Origin: a bacterium
GTDB lineage: Bacteria > Actinomycetota > Acidimicrobiia > Spongiisociales > UBA5794
NCBI GenBank assembly: GCA_024228555.1
Contig: JAAETI010000162.1
Coordinates: 1-64,000, forward strand
DNA: 64,000 nt
Direction of reading: 5' to 3'
A program made the position numbers and the translations under genes. The notes under the pieces were generated by a model. It was not told the origin of the DNA, ran no database searches, and saw only the letters and a program-made list of their open reading frames with translations. This document shows, in pieces, positions 45,623 to 52,590 of the stretch (the first letter of the stretch is position 1; the number at the start of each line of letters is the position of its first letter).

Positions 45623-45838
45623 CTTCACCCTCCTTCTCCAATGCGTGCGCTCATTATCGCGGAGTCACGCAATGGGTGCGAAACATCGCGGCTGCTGTGT
45701 CGGGTGCAGCTCGGGTAGCGGTTGGGGAGCGGTGGTTGACTACTCAACGTCGCTTGTGATCACTCGTCCGTGGCACTGAATCGGCGCGGAAAATGTCGCC
45801 AATTTGGCTCCTCCGGTCTGTCACAAGGGATTTCGGGG

Positions 45839-45867
45839 TTGACAGGCGCGCGCGGCCTTGGTTGAAT
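45839..45867 (+). promoter_or_regulatory. candidate whiB promoter
   Basis: TTGACA (perfect -35) and TTGAAT (4 of 6 at -10) are separated by 17 bases, which predicts a 5' UTR of about 30 bases before the TTG start at 45907. The rest of the 284-base gap between sdhC and whiB shows no gene. Confidence 0.6.
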
Positions 45868-45906
45868 CACATCTACGTAATTACAAACGTGTAGGGAGAT
45901 AACGTT

Positions 45907-46188
45907 TTGTTCGCCCGATTGCTCGAGGTGCTGGACACAGAAGACCTTTCTTGGCACGACCTTGCCAACTGCCGGGGTGCCGACCCCGATCTCTTCTTTC
46001 CAGAGCGGGGAGCCTCGACCCGCACCGCAAAATCGATATGTAGACAATGCGCCGTTCGCGACGAATGTCTTGAGTTCGCCATCGTATCCAGCGAGAAGTT
46101 CGGAATATGGGGAGCCATGTCCGAACGGGAGCGCAGGAAGATACGACGCGAGCGCGCCGATGCCGCAAAGCGGCGTAAGGTCTCCTAG
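45907..46188 (+). CDS. WhiB-family iron-sulfur transcriptional regulator
   Basis: The 93-residue protein is a WhiB-like regulator, a family confined to actinobacteria and their phages. Four cysteines bind a [4Fe-4S] cluster: Cys22 (NCRGADPDLFFP), Cys45 and Cys48 (ICRQC) and Cys54 (DEC). The turn GIWGAMSERER (66-76) is the GVWGG-type signature that contacts the sigma factor, followed by a basic DNA-binding tail (RRKIRRERADAAKRRK). TTG 45907 is preceded by GGGAG 8 bases upstream. Subclass (WhiB1, WhiB2 and so on) is not resolved. It probably senses O2/NO or controls development together with the primary sigma factor. Confidence 0.93.
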   Translation: MFARLLEVLDTEDLSWHDLANCRGADPDLFFPERGASTRTAKSICRQCAVRDECLEFAIVSSEKFGIWGAMSERERRKIRRERADAAKRRKVS

Positions 46189-46223
46189 CGACTTGACGTC
46201 GAGACGGGGATCGGAGGGTCGTT

Positions 46224-47015
46224 GTGCAGCGTCCTGAACACGAACTCCATGTGGTCGACAACGAGATCCATATCGATTTCAACGTGCCGCTGCCTGCAGA
46301 AGGCGCCGATGAGGTCTTAGCCGATCTACTGTCGCACCATGCGCTTGAGATTCTCAATGATCGCATCAACCGCGAGCACCCGCTCAAAGGTATCCCTGTG
46401 CTCCAGGTCTTTGCCAAGCGTCGTGGAGAGTCGGTTCCGGTAGCAACCCTCGATCTCGGCGAACCAGAAGATGTTGTCGAGATGGAGATGCCTACGTTGC
46501 TGCCGTCCGGGGTCAGCACCGGCTACGACCCGCTCAGCAAGTACGGAGCAGGCAGAGATGAGAACGTCCTGGAACTTGCCGAGCATCGTGAGTCCGATGA
46601 TCTCGGTACGGTTGGGTCGCAGTTGCGTCTCACGGCGGGTGTCGCCGCCGGACTTCGCTCGATGGGGATCGATCCGGAGACGATGACCGTGTGCGAGTTG
46701 GGGAGAGGGCTTCTCGATCTTGCCGGCTACTCATTGACTGATCGTGGTGACGGCACCTGGGTCGCTTCCGGGAAGGGAACCTCGACCTTCGTCCAATGTG
46801 TCAGTCATGTTGCCGGGGACTATCCAGAGCTTTCCCATGGCGCCGTCGCCGCATTCCTCGTTGCTTTTGCGCGGGCACGCACGGAACGGGGGATGCTCAT
46901 CACAGACAAGTTCGGTCCCTACGAGATCTATATGAAGGAGCGAGCGAACCCCGACTGTGTGTTTGTGACACGGGAGCGGTTCCAGGGATTTGTCGATGCG
47001 ATTGCCCTCTCCTGA
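46224..47015 (+). CDS. conserved-looking protein of unknown function
   Basis: The 263-residue protein is soluble and acidic with no transmembrane helix or signal. I do not recognise a family. It has an N-terminal beta-rich part (LHVVDNEIHIDFNVPLP, about 7-24), a middle acidic stretch (VATLDLGEPEDVVEMEMPTL) and a C-terminal alpha/beta part (GAVAAFLVAFARARTERGMLITDKFGPYEIYMKERAN). Codon use and a good GGAGGG 6 bases before GTG 46224 indicate a real gene. It lies 35 bases after whiB and may be co-transcribed. No catalytic motif can be claimed. Confidence 0.65.
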   Translation: MQRPEHELHVVDNEIHIDFNVPLPAEGADEVLADLLSHHALEILNDRINREHPLKGIPVLQVFAKRRGESVPVATLDLGEPEDVVEMEMPTLLPSGVSTGYDPLSKYGAGRDENVLELAEHRESDDLGTVGSQLRLTAGVAAGLRSMGIDPETMTVCELGRGLLDLAGYSLTDRGDGTWVASGKGTSTFVQCVSHVAGDYPELSHGAVAAFLVAFARARTERGMLITDKFGPYEIYMKERANPDCVFVTRERFQGFVDAIALS

Positions 47016-47152
47016 ACAGTCGGGTCATGGTTTGCTGCAGGCCCGAGTAGACTTCATCCGAGTCCGAACCTCTGCTCTGTGATGGCTGTGCACTCGTTTG
47101 AGGACTGGTCAGGTGAGATCACCGGGGTCTGGGCCGAACAAGGAGTCAAACA

Positions 47153-47326
47153 GTGATAAAGAATTTCAACGGGTGGGAGATCATCATTGTGTTGTTGATC
47201 ATTGTCCTGCTCTTTGGCGCCAGGAAGCTTCCTGATCTTGCTCGCTCTATCGGCGCATCCGCCAAAGAATTCCGCAAGGGACTCGATGACGGTATGGACG
47301 ATGAGAACTCAGACCCCAAGGTCTGA
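47153..47326 (+). CDS. tatA: TatA-family twin-arginine translocase subunit
   Basis: A 57-residue frame from GTG 47153 to TGA 47326. It has the exact TatA layout: a short N-terminus, one hydrophobic helix (WEIIIVLLIIVLLFG, about 8-22), the hinge motif FGARKLPDLARSIG, an amphipathic helix (SIGASAKEFRKGL) and an acidic tail (DDGMDDENSDPKV). AAGGAG stands 7 bases upstream. TatA oligomers form the pore for folded Tat substrates such as the molybdoenzyme subunit at 8192. No tatC or tatB is next to it. Its last codons overlap a terminator hairpin. Confidence 0.9.
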   Translation: MIKNFNGWEIIIVLLIIVLLFGARKLPDLARSIGASAKEFRKGLDDGMDDENSDPKV

Positions 47327-47470
47327 GTTCTTTTTGGAGAATCGAGTTTCACTCGATTCTCCGGATGTGCTTGTGTCGAGACGAGCAGGATTGTATGGAC
47401 GATGAGAACTCAGACCCCAAGGTCTGAGTTCTTTGGGAGAATCGAGTTCCACTCGATTCTCCAGATGTTC
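47292..47470 (+). repeat. duplicated tatA 3' end with two hairpins per copy
   Basis: The stretch from TATGGACGATGAG at about 47293 reappears at about 47394, 101 bases later, over roughly 75 bases with few differences. Each copy holds two hairpins: GAACTCAGACC-CCAA-GGTCTGAGTTC and GGAGAATCGAGT-N3-ACTCGATTCTCC. In copy 1 the first hairpin overlaps the last tatA codons and is followed by TTTTT, so it is an intrinsic terminator. Copy 2 is outside any gene and has one base less in the T/G run. Confidence 0.85.
47303..47335 (+). terminator. tatA intrinsic terminator
   Basis: An 11-bp perfect stem (GAACTCAGACC with GGTCTGAGTTC, loop CCAA) ends in a run of T. The tatA stop codon lies in its right arm. 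Confidence 0.8.
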
Positions 47471-47510
47471 TTGTACCAGTGCGAACATCCAATGCCCGCT
47501 TTGAGTCTCG

Positions 47511-47536
47511 GGAACTCATTTCTGTTTCCGTGCGTT
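47511..47536 (+). promoter_or_regulatory. ECF-type promoter before the sigma factor gene
   Basis: GGAAC (47511-47515, within GGGAACT) and CGTT (47533-47536) are separated by 17 bases. This matches the GGAAC/CGTT style of many group 4 sigma promoters and lies 25 bases before the ECF sigma gene, so autoregulation is likely. Confidence 0.6.
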
Positions 47537-47561
47537 GTAGATTAGGAGTCCGGGGAAGGCC

Positions 47562-48071
47562 ATGGCCGAAGAAACGACCCCAACCTGGGAAGACGTAGCG
47601 CGGATCTATGGGCGCAAGATCTACAACTTTGCCTATCGCCTCACCGGCAACCCCGATGATGCCGCCGATTTGGTCCAAGAAGTCCTTTTGCGGGTCCGCA
47701 AGGGACTCGCTTCCTATGTGCCCGGCTCGTTCGATGGCTGGCTGTGGCGGATCACCCGAAACGCTTTTCTCGATGAGGTGCGCAAGAAGAATCGCCGTCC
47801 CACCAGCCCTCTCCCCGAAGACGATCGCAACGTGCTCGGCGCCAGCCCCTCACCGGACGAGGTACTTGCATCAGTCCGTCTCTCTGAGGACATCCAAAGC
47901 GCTCTGCTCAAGGTCCCGCTCGATTTCCGGGAATGCGTTGTGCTGTGCGACGTTGTTGGCCTCACCTACGAAGAGATCTCAGAAGCGGTCGACGCACCTG
48001 TCGGTACGGTGCGGAGCCGCATCCACCGCGGTCGCAAGATGCTCAGGGAGCTGCTGACATGGCCCGTGTGA
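47562..48071 (+). CDS. ECF (group 4) RNA polymerase sigma factor
   Basis: The 169-residue protein has only sigma regions 2 and 4. Region 2 shows IYNFAYRLTGNPDDAADLVQEVLLRV (core and -10 binding), then GSFDGWLWRITRNAFLDEVRKK. Region 4 shows LDFRECVVLCDVVGLTYEEIS followed by the helix-turn-helix APVGTVRSRIHRGRKMLRELL. It resembles SigE/SigL/RpoE-like envelope-stress sigma factors. The anti-sigma gene overlaps its 3' end by 13 bases, and an ECF-style promoter precedes it. ATG 47562 follows GGGGAAGG. Confidence 0.92.
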   Translation: MAEETTPTWEDVARIYGRKIYNFAYRLTGNPDDAADLVQEVLLRVRKGLASYVPGSFDGWLWRITRNAFLDEVRKKNRRPTSPLPEDDRNVLGASPSPDEVLASVRLSEDIQSALLKVPLDFRECVVLCDVVGLTYEEISEAVDAPVGTVRSRIHRGRKMLRELLTWPV

Positions 48072-48682
48072 AGTCCTCTGACCAGTGTGCCACCGCAGAG
48101 CTTGTCTCTGCCTACCTCGATGGTCAGCTGCAGCCGGGAGAGCTCGATATTGTCGTCGAGCACCTCGTCGAGTGTGGAGAGTGCATTGCCGAGTTCCATA
48201 GGCTCAAGGAGATCCGCGCCGCGCTGCGAACACTCCCGTTCCTCGAGGTTCCGGAACGTTTGCTGCCCGACACCCACCCAGGAGAGCAACTGTCGGCGTA
48301 CCTCGATGGTCAGCTCGACACGGTGGAACACGAGTTTGTCGTTTCGCACATCAGCTTCTGCACCGATTGTCGGCTGGAGCTGCACGAGCTAGACGCCGCA
48401 CGCACTGCAATCAGATCCTTGCCAGGCCTTGATCCACCGGAGTTCCTCGCCGTTCATCGCGAGCGCATCGAAAAGGAACGATGGACCCGGCGTCGCGTGG
48501 TTGGAGCGGGCGTCGGAATTGCCGCGGCGGCGGCCGTCGTGGTGGCTGCGATTGGTCCCGCGACTGATCCGGGTGGCAACCTGGACATCAATCCGCTCTT
48601 TGACCAGCATCAAGCGCGGGTGTCATTCGAGCCCGGCGTCAACTTTGCGCCTGTGTTCCACTCGACGGCGGACAACCCATGA
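48059..48682 (+). CDS. membrane anti-sigma factor with two zinc-finger (ZAS) motifs
   Basis: The 207-residue protein carries two copies of the zf-HC2/ZAS pattern: SAYLDGQLQPGELDIVVEHL with His35, Cys39, Cys42 (HLVECGEC) and SAYLDGQLDTVEHEFVVSHI with His97, Cys101, Cys104 (HISFCTDC). Most anti-sigma factors have one. A helix (about 147-166, VVGAGVGIAAAAAVVVAAIG) anchors it with about 40 residues outside. It would hold the ECF sigma factor inactive until cleaved or oxidised. ATG 48059 lies inside the sigma gene, so the two are translationally coupled; the next gene overlaps its stop by 4 bases. Confidence 0.88.
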   Translation: MARVKSSDQCATAELVSAYLDGQLQPGELDIVVEHLVECGECIAEFHRLKEIRAALRTLPFLEVPERLLPDTHPGEQLSAYLDGQLDTVEHEFVVSHISFCTDCRLELHELDAARTAIRSLPGLDPPEFLAVHRERIEKERWTRRRVVGAGVGIAAAAAVVVAAIGPATDPGGNLDINPLFDQHQARVSFEPGVNFAPVFHSTADNP

Positions 48683-49617
48683 GCCGACAACTCTTTAGGC
48701 TCGTCGCTGTCGCCTCGCTGGCTGGGGTGTTTCTTGCCACATTCGTCGGCGGAGCAACCGCTGCCGAGCTCGAGGATTTCCTGGACGAAGCGGATCAGGC
48801 AATCTTCTCGGGCAGGCAGGCAACATGGTGCAGCTACTCGGGGCACACGGAGTTCTCGGTTGTTGATGTCGAGCATGCCGGGGCGTTGGTCATGGTCGAG
48901 AATGCCGGGTCATCGCAGATGGTCGGTGGTGGCAGGTACTCAGTGGTTGGGGGTAGTGGTGCTGGTATTGCGATTACCGACTGGTCATCCACTGATGCCA
49001 GCAGCAGGTATTCGACATCGAGTGTCGAAGCCGATACCAGGCTGGGTCGTGACGTTGTCGTGGTGAGCGTCGACGAGGAAGACAAGATCCGGGCCCGTAT
49101 CTGGTTCGACAAGGATACGGGGGCGGCGCTGGGTTCAGAGATTTATGACAGCGCAGGCGACCTCTTCCGCCTCAGTTGGATGCTCGATTTCGACACGAGT
49201 ACCCGCAAGCTCTACGCCGCGTTACGGGAGAGTGGTTCGACATACGATGTTGTGGTGTCTGCTGATGGCGACGGGCTTCCCGACGTTGCGGCGGGCTACA
49301 CCCGTTCCGACACCTATGCAGGCCCCGACGAGTCGCTACACGCCTTCTATACAGACGGCCTCTTCTCCTTCTCGATTTTCGTTATCGAGGGTCGTATTTC
49401 CGAAAGCCCGTTTGTCGATGCTGATTCGATGAGTGGTGGCCAGTACCGCTGGATCCTGACTCCGTCCGAACTGTGGGTGCAATGGAGCGGTGACGGGCTT
49501 ACCTATGTGCTGGTTGGCGATCTTCCCCCAGATCACCTGGACAAGGTCCTTCCCGAGCTACCGCAGCCGGCACAAGCCAACATCCTCTCCCGTCTCTGGC
49601 ACGGCCTCTTCGGCTAG
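48679..49617 (+). CDS. exported RseB/MucB-like regulator of the ECF module
   Basis: The 312-residue protein has a Sec signal peptide (LFRLVAVASLAGVFLATFVGGATAAE, cleavage about residue 29). The mature part resembles MucB/RseB: an N-terminal LolA-like domain (YSVVGGSGAGIAITD, then GRDVVVVSVDEEDKIRARIWFDKDTGAALGSEIYD followed by LFRLSWMLDF) and a smaller C-terminal domain with YRWILTPSELWVQWSGDGL and VLVGDLPPDHLDKVLPELP. RseB binds the periplasmic end of the anti-sigma factor and shields it from proteolysis, possibly sensing lipids. Overlap with the anti-sigma gene (ATGA) supports this. The similarity is by motif style and gene order, so moderately sure. Confidence 0.72.
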   Translation: MSRQLFRLVAVASLAGVFLATFVGGATAAELEDFLDEADQAIFSGRQATWCSYSGHTEFSVVDVEHAGALVMVENAGSSQMVGGGRYSVVGGSGAGIAITDWSSTDASSRYSTSSVEADTRLGRDVVVVSVDEEDKIRARIWFDKDTGAALGSEIYDSAGDLFRLSWMLDFDTSTRKLYAALRESGSTYDVVVSADGDGLPDVAAGYTRSDTYAGPDESLHAFYTDGLFSFSIFVIEGRISESPFVDADSMSGGQYRWILTPSELWVQWSGDGLTYVLVGDLPPDHLDKVLPELPQPAQANILSRLWHGLFG

Positions 49618-49680
49618 CAAAACCCCGTTCCTGCGTACACAGTGCCGGACATACGACATGGATCTACGCAAGAACAGTTT

Positions 49681-50877
49681 CTAGTACCTGCCGATTTCGC
49701 GGCGGGCGACGACCATGTTGTGGACTTCATCGGGGCCGTCGGCGATGCGGAGCGTCCGGGCCAGCGCATACATACGGGCGAGGGGAGTGTCTTGCGACAC
49801 CCCGGCGCCACCGTAGACCTGGATGGCATGATCAAGCACCCAGAGCGCCGTCCTTGGTGCGACAACCTTGATGGCCGAGATGTCGCGTCGAGCGGCTCGG
49901 TTGCCAACCGTATCGAGAAGCCATGCGGTGCGCAGCACCAGGAGGCGAGCCTGCTCGAGGCGCCAGCGGGCTTCGGCGATCCAGTCCTGGACCACTCCTT
50001 GGTTGGCGATGGGGCCCCCAAAGGCGGTTCGCTGTTTGGCCCTTGCCACCATCAGGTCAAAGGCGCGTTCCGCCATGCCCAACACCCTCATGCAGTGGTG
50101 GATCCGGCCCGGACCGAGGCGAGCCTGGGCGATCATGTAGCCGTCGCCCTCGTTGGCGAGCACGTTGCTGGCGGGGACCCGGACATCGTGGAACGAGACC
50201 TCGCCGTGTCCGCCGCGCTCATGAAAACCAAAAACCGAAAGGTCCCTGTCGAGGACAACCCCTGGTGTATCCATCGGTACCAAGATCATCGAGTAACGAC
50301 CCTTGGGCGGTCCGTCGGGGTTGGTGACGCCCATGAAGATGGAGATCTTGCAATCATCGCTCACCGCCCCTGTCGTCCACCACTTCGTCCCGTTGATGAT
50401 GTAGTCATCACCGTCGCGGATCGCGGTCGCTTCGAGATTCCTGGGATCGGATGAGGCAACTGCGGGTTCGGTCATCGCAAAGCATGATCGAATCTCGCCG
50501 TTTAGTAGGGGAACCAGCCATTGTTGTTGCTGCTCCGCGGTGCCGAAGTCGGTGATCACTTCCATATTGCCGGTATCGGGTGCTGAGCAGTTGGTCGCCT
50601 CGGGAGCGAGCTCCACTGATCTCCCCATGATCTCGGCAAGGGGGGCGTACTCGACGTTGCTGAGACCGGCGCCCCATTCGGTGTCGGGCAAGAACAGATT
50701 CCACAGGCCTTGGTCGCGGGCGGTTGTCTTCAGCATCCGGAGCGCCTCGGTTGCCTCAGGCCCGGCACCGCGACGCTGCTCTTCATGTGCCGATTCCGCC
50801 GGATAGACGTGGTCTCTCATGAAGCTGAGCAAGCGATCCTGATACTCCTGGCTTCGCTCGCTATGGGAGAAATCCAT
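49681..50877 (-). CDS. acyl-CoA dehydrogenase
   Basis: The 398-residue flavoenzyme introduces a C2-C3 double bond in acyl-CoA thioesters. It shows the N-terminal helical domain (MDFSHSERSQEYQDRLLSFM), the flavin-binding segment SCFAMTEPAVASSDPRNLEA, TKWWTTGAVSDDCKI, and the C-terminal QVYGGAGVSQDTPLARMYALARTLRIADGPDEVH. It resembles the FadE/ACAD10-11 branch, whose members often act on long-chain or hydroxylated acyl-CoA. The peroxiredoxin gene is 87 bases upstream on the same strand with a terminator between. Substrate is unknown. Confidence 0.9.
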   Translation of the reverse strand: MDFSHSERSQEYQDRLLSFMRDHVYPAESAHEEQRRGAGPEATEALRMLKTTARDQGLWNLFLPDTEWGAGLSNVEYAPLAEIMGRSVELAPEATNCSAPDTGNMEVITDFGTAEQQQQWLVPLLNGEIRSCFAMTEPAVASSDPRNLEATAIRDGDDYIINGTKWWTTGAVSDDCKISIFMGVTNPDGPPKGRYSMILVPMDTPGVVLDRDLSVFGFHERGGHGEVSFHDVRVPASNVLANEGDGYMIAQARLGPGRIHHCMRVLGMAERAFDLMVARAKQRTAFGGPIANQGVVQDWIAEARWRLEQARLLVLRTAWLLDTVGNRAARRDISAIKVVAPRTALWVLDHAIQVYGGAGVSQDTPLARMYALARTLRIADGPDEVHNMVVARREIGRY

Positions 50878-50911
50878 GAAAGCTCCTGGGTTGTCGTGAG
50901 TTCAACAATAA

Positions 50912-50941
50912 ACAGGGACGACCTGTGAAGGCCGCCCCTGT
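50912..50941 (-). terminator. terminator after the peroxiredoxin gene
   Basis: ACAGGG pairs with CCCTGT and the inner CGACCT with AGGCCG (mismatches inside), loop GTGA; on the minus strand TTTATTGTTG follows. It separates the peroxiredoxin and acyl-CoA dehydrogenase genes. Confidence 0.55.
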
Positions 50942-50964
50942 CTCGTGTTTCTATCTGTCGACGT

Positions 50965-51417
50965 CTAGAGCTTGGCGAGCGCCTCGGTGTAGGAGTCGAA
51001 CTCGCGATGGATGCCCAAGGCGTCGGTGTTGATGACCTCGCGGACCACACCTTTTGCATCGAGGACAAACGAATAGCGGTTGGCTGCGCCCATCTTCTCG
51101 TTGAAGGCGCCGTATGCTTTGGCGACCTCACCATGGGGCCAGTAGTCGGACAGCACGGGGAACTCGAAACCGTTCTCCGCTGCCCACTTGATGGTCACCG
51201 GAACCGCATGCACGGTAATGATGACGACTTTGGCATCCATGTCGTTGAGCTTGCTGAGGTGATCGCGGATCGCACAGGTTTCACTGTCACAAATGCCGGT
51301 GAACGGGAACGGGATGAACACCAGAAGCGCCTTCGAGCCTTTGAGTGACTCTAGAGATACCACTTCTCTGTTCTGGTCATAGAGTTCGAATGCCGGGGCG
51401 GGGCTGCCAATTGTCAT
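50965..51417 (-). CDS. peroxiredoxin (AhpE/BCP-like)
   Basis: The 150-residue thioredoxin-fold peroxidase reduces H2O2 or organic hydroperoxides. MTIGSPAPAFELYDQNREVVSL is the usual start; the peroxidatic Cys43 lies in FPFTGICDSETC, with Cys48 five residues later as a possible resolving cysteine. The later Arg in the ANRYSFVLDAKG block is conserved. It is closest to the AhpE group of actinobacteria. The frame extends to 51651, but ATG 51417 preceded by AAAGGACAA fits the family start. Confidence 0.9.
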   Translation of the reverse strand: MTIGSPAPAFELYDQNREVVSLESLKGSKALLVFIPFPFTGICDSETCAIRDHLSKLNDMDAKVVIITVHAVPVTIKWAAENGFEFPVLSDYWPHGEVAKAYGAFNEKMGAANRYSFVLDAKGVVREVINTDALGIHREFDSYTEALAKL

Positions 51418-51475
51418 TGTTTGTCCTTTCGATGTCCGCGGCAATATGGCCCTATGGGGGTTGCCACCGACGTTA

Positions 51476-52579
51476 TCAATCCAGCAGGACGCGAGCCGCC
51501 CAACCGACGGGATCACTGAGTTCCTCGAGACGGGGGAGCTTCTCCGGTTCCTCCCAAAGCCGTTGCAGCGTTTCAGACCCCCAGCGACGTTCGATGTCGG
51601 CGCAGAAGTTCGCAGCCTCGGAGCCCAGGTGGCGGTCCACCTGGAGACCAAGAAGCTGTTGGAGGAACTGCTCGGCCTCGTTCGGCTCGCTACGCCGGAG
51701 CTGTATTGCGGACTCGATCTCGCCGAGTTGAGGAATCAAGTCGGAAGCCGCGGTCCTAACCGCATAGTCGCCGAAACCTTCGATGAAGGCGATGAATGCC
51801 TGGATCGGCTTGAGCGCCTCAGCATCGTGCGAGCTTCCCAGCATCTTGGCCAGGCCACCTGGTTCGTCGACCAGACCTTCAAGAGCCGCGGGATCAGTCA
51901 TGCTCGCAGGGTCCTGGAGACCGCCGAGCATCTCCATCAAGCCCGAGGGATCGAATTCGATCGTCTCGTAGAACGACGAGACCGCATCAATGAAGTACCC
52001 GCGCACCCATTCGATATTCAGGATGGCGTGGTTGATGACCTCGCGCAGCACTGCCCACATTCTGATTTGGTGGGCTTCAATGTTGTGGTCCATCGCAAAG
52101 GCTTCAACGTTGGGCACGACCAGATAGAGACTCTCATGGTCCAAGGCGGGAAGCCCTGTATCGAATTGCCCAAGAACCCGATGGCTCATGAACCCGATCA
52201 TGGTGCCCGCCTGGATCCCGAGGATCGCAGGTGTCATCGGCGCCAGGAATGGGCTCGCCATCGCGGCCGGGCCACCGCCTTGGGTGAACTTGTCTGCCAA
52301 GGGCTCGATGAGATAGCGGAAGCTCTGTTCGTTGTTCTCTGCCCAAGTCTGGCGGTCTACCGGGAGGATGGCGTGAGTTGTCGATACGTCGAGGCTCAGC
52401 CGATCTGCCAGCCGTAGTTGTGCTGCGAGAGTGAGCTCTTGGTATTCCTCTGCGATCCTCGGTTCGATGGGCTCGGCTGCTCCGGCTAGGGATTGAGTGA
52501 TCTCCTTCCCCAGTTTCCAGTTGACCGGACCCGGGCTGTTGAGAAGTTCGAAGAGGCGGTCGAATAGATTGTCGCTCAT
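51476..52579 (-). CDS. DUF2342/Zincin_2 family protein, likely lacking a standard zinc motif
   Basis: The 367-residue protein matches the actinobacterial DUF2342 family (also annotated as F420-associated or zinc-dependent metalloprotease-like). Signs are RLADRLSLDVSTTHAILPVD near 55-75, GTMIGFMSHRVLGQFDTGLP near 125-144 and YLVVPNVEAFA near 152-162. Where many relatives carry HExxH after a Trp, this protein reads WAVLREVINHAILN (Arg179-Glu180 ... His184), so the catalytic pair appears altered. It has no signal peptide. It lies 11 bases downstream of htrA. Function is unknown; the family name is from memory. Confidence 0.75.
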   Translation of the reverse strand: MSDNLFDRLFELLNSPGPVNWKLGKEITQSLAGAAEPIEPRIAEEYQELTLAAQLRLADRLSLDVSTTHAILPVDRQTWAENNEQSFRYLIEPLADKFTQGGGPAAMASPFLAPMTPAILGIQAGTMIGFMSHRVLGQFDTGLPALDHESLYLVVPNVEAFAMDHNIEAHQIRMWAVLREVINHAILNIEWVRGYFIDAVSSFYETIEFDPSGLMEMLGGLQDPASMTDPAALEGLVDEPGGLAKMLGSSHDAEALKPIQAFIAFIEGFGDYAVRTAASDLIPQLGEIESAIQLRRSEPNEAEQFLQQLLGLQVDRHLGSEAANFCADIERRWGSETLQRLWEEPEKLPRLEELSDPVGWAARVLLD

Positions 52580-52590
52580 GTTTGGCTCCG

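Noticed and set aside
47292-47470. Two-unit CRISPR or insertion element
   Set aside because: Only two copies, no transposase, no target duplication seen; the first copy overlaps tatA's own terminator.
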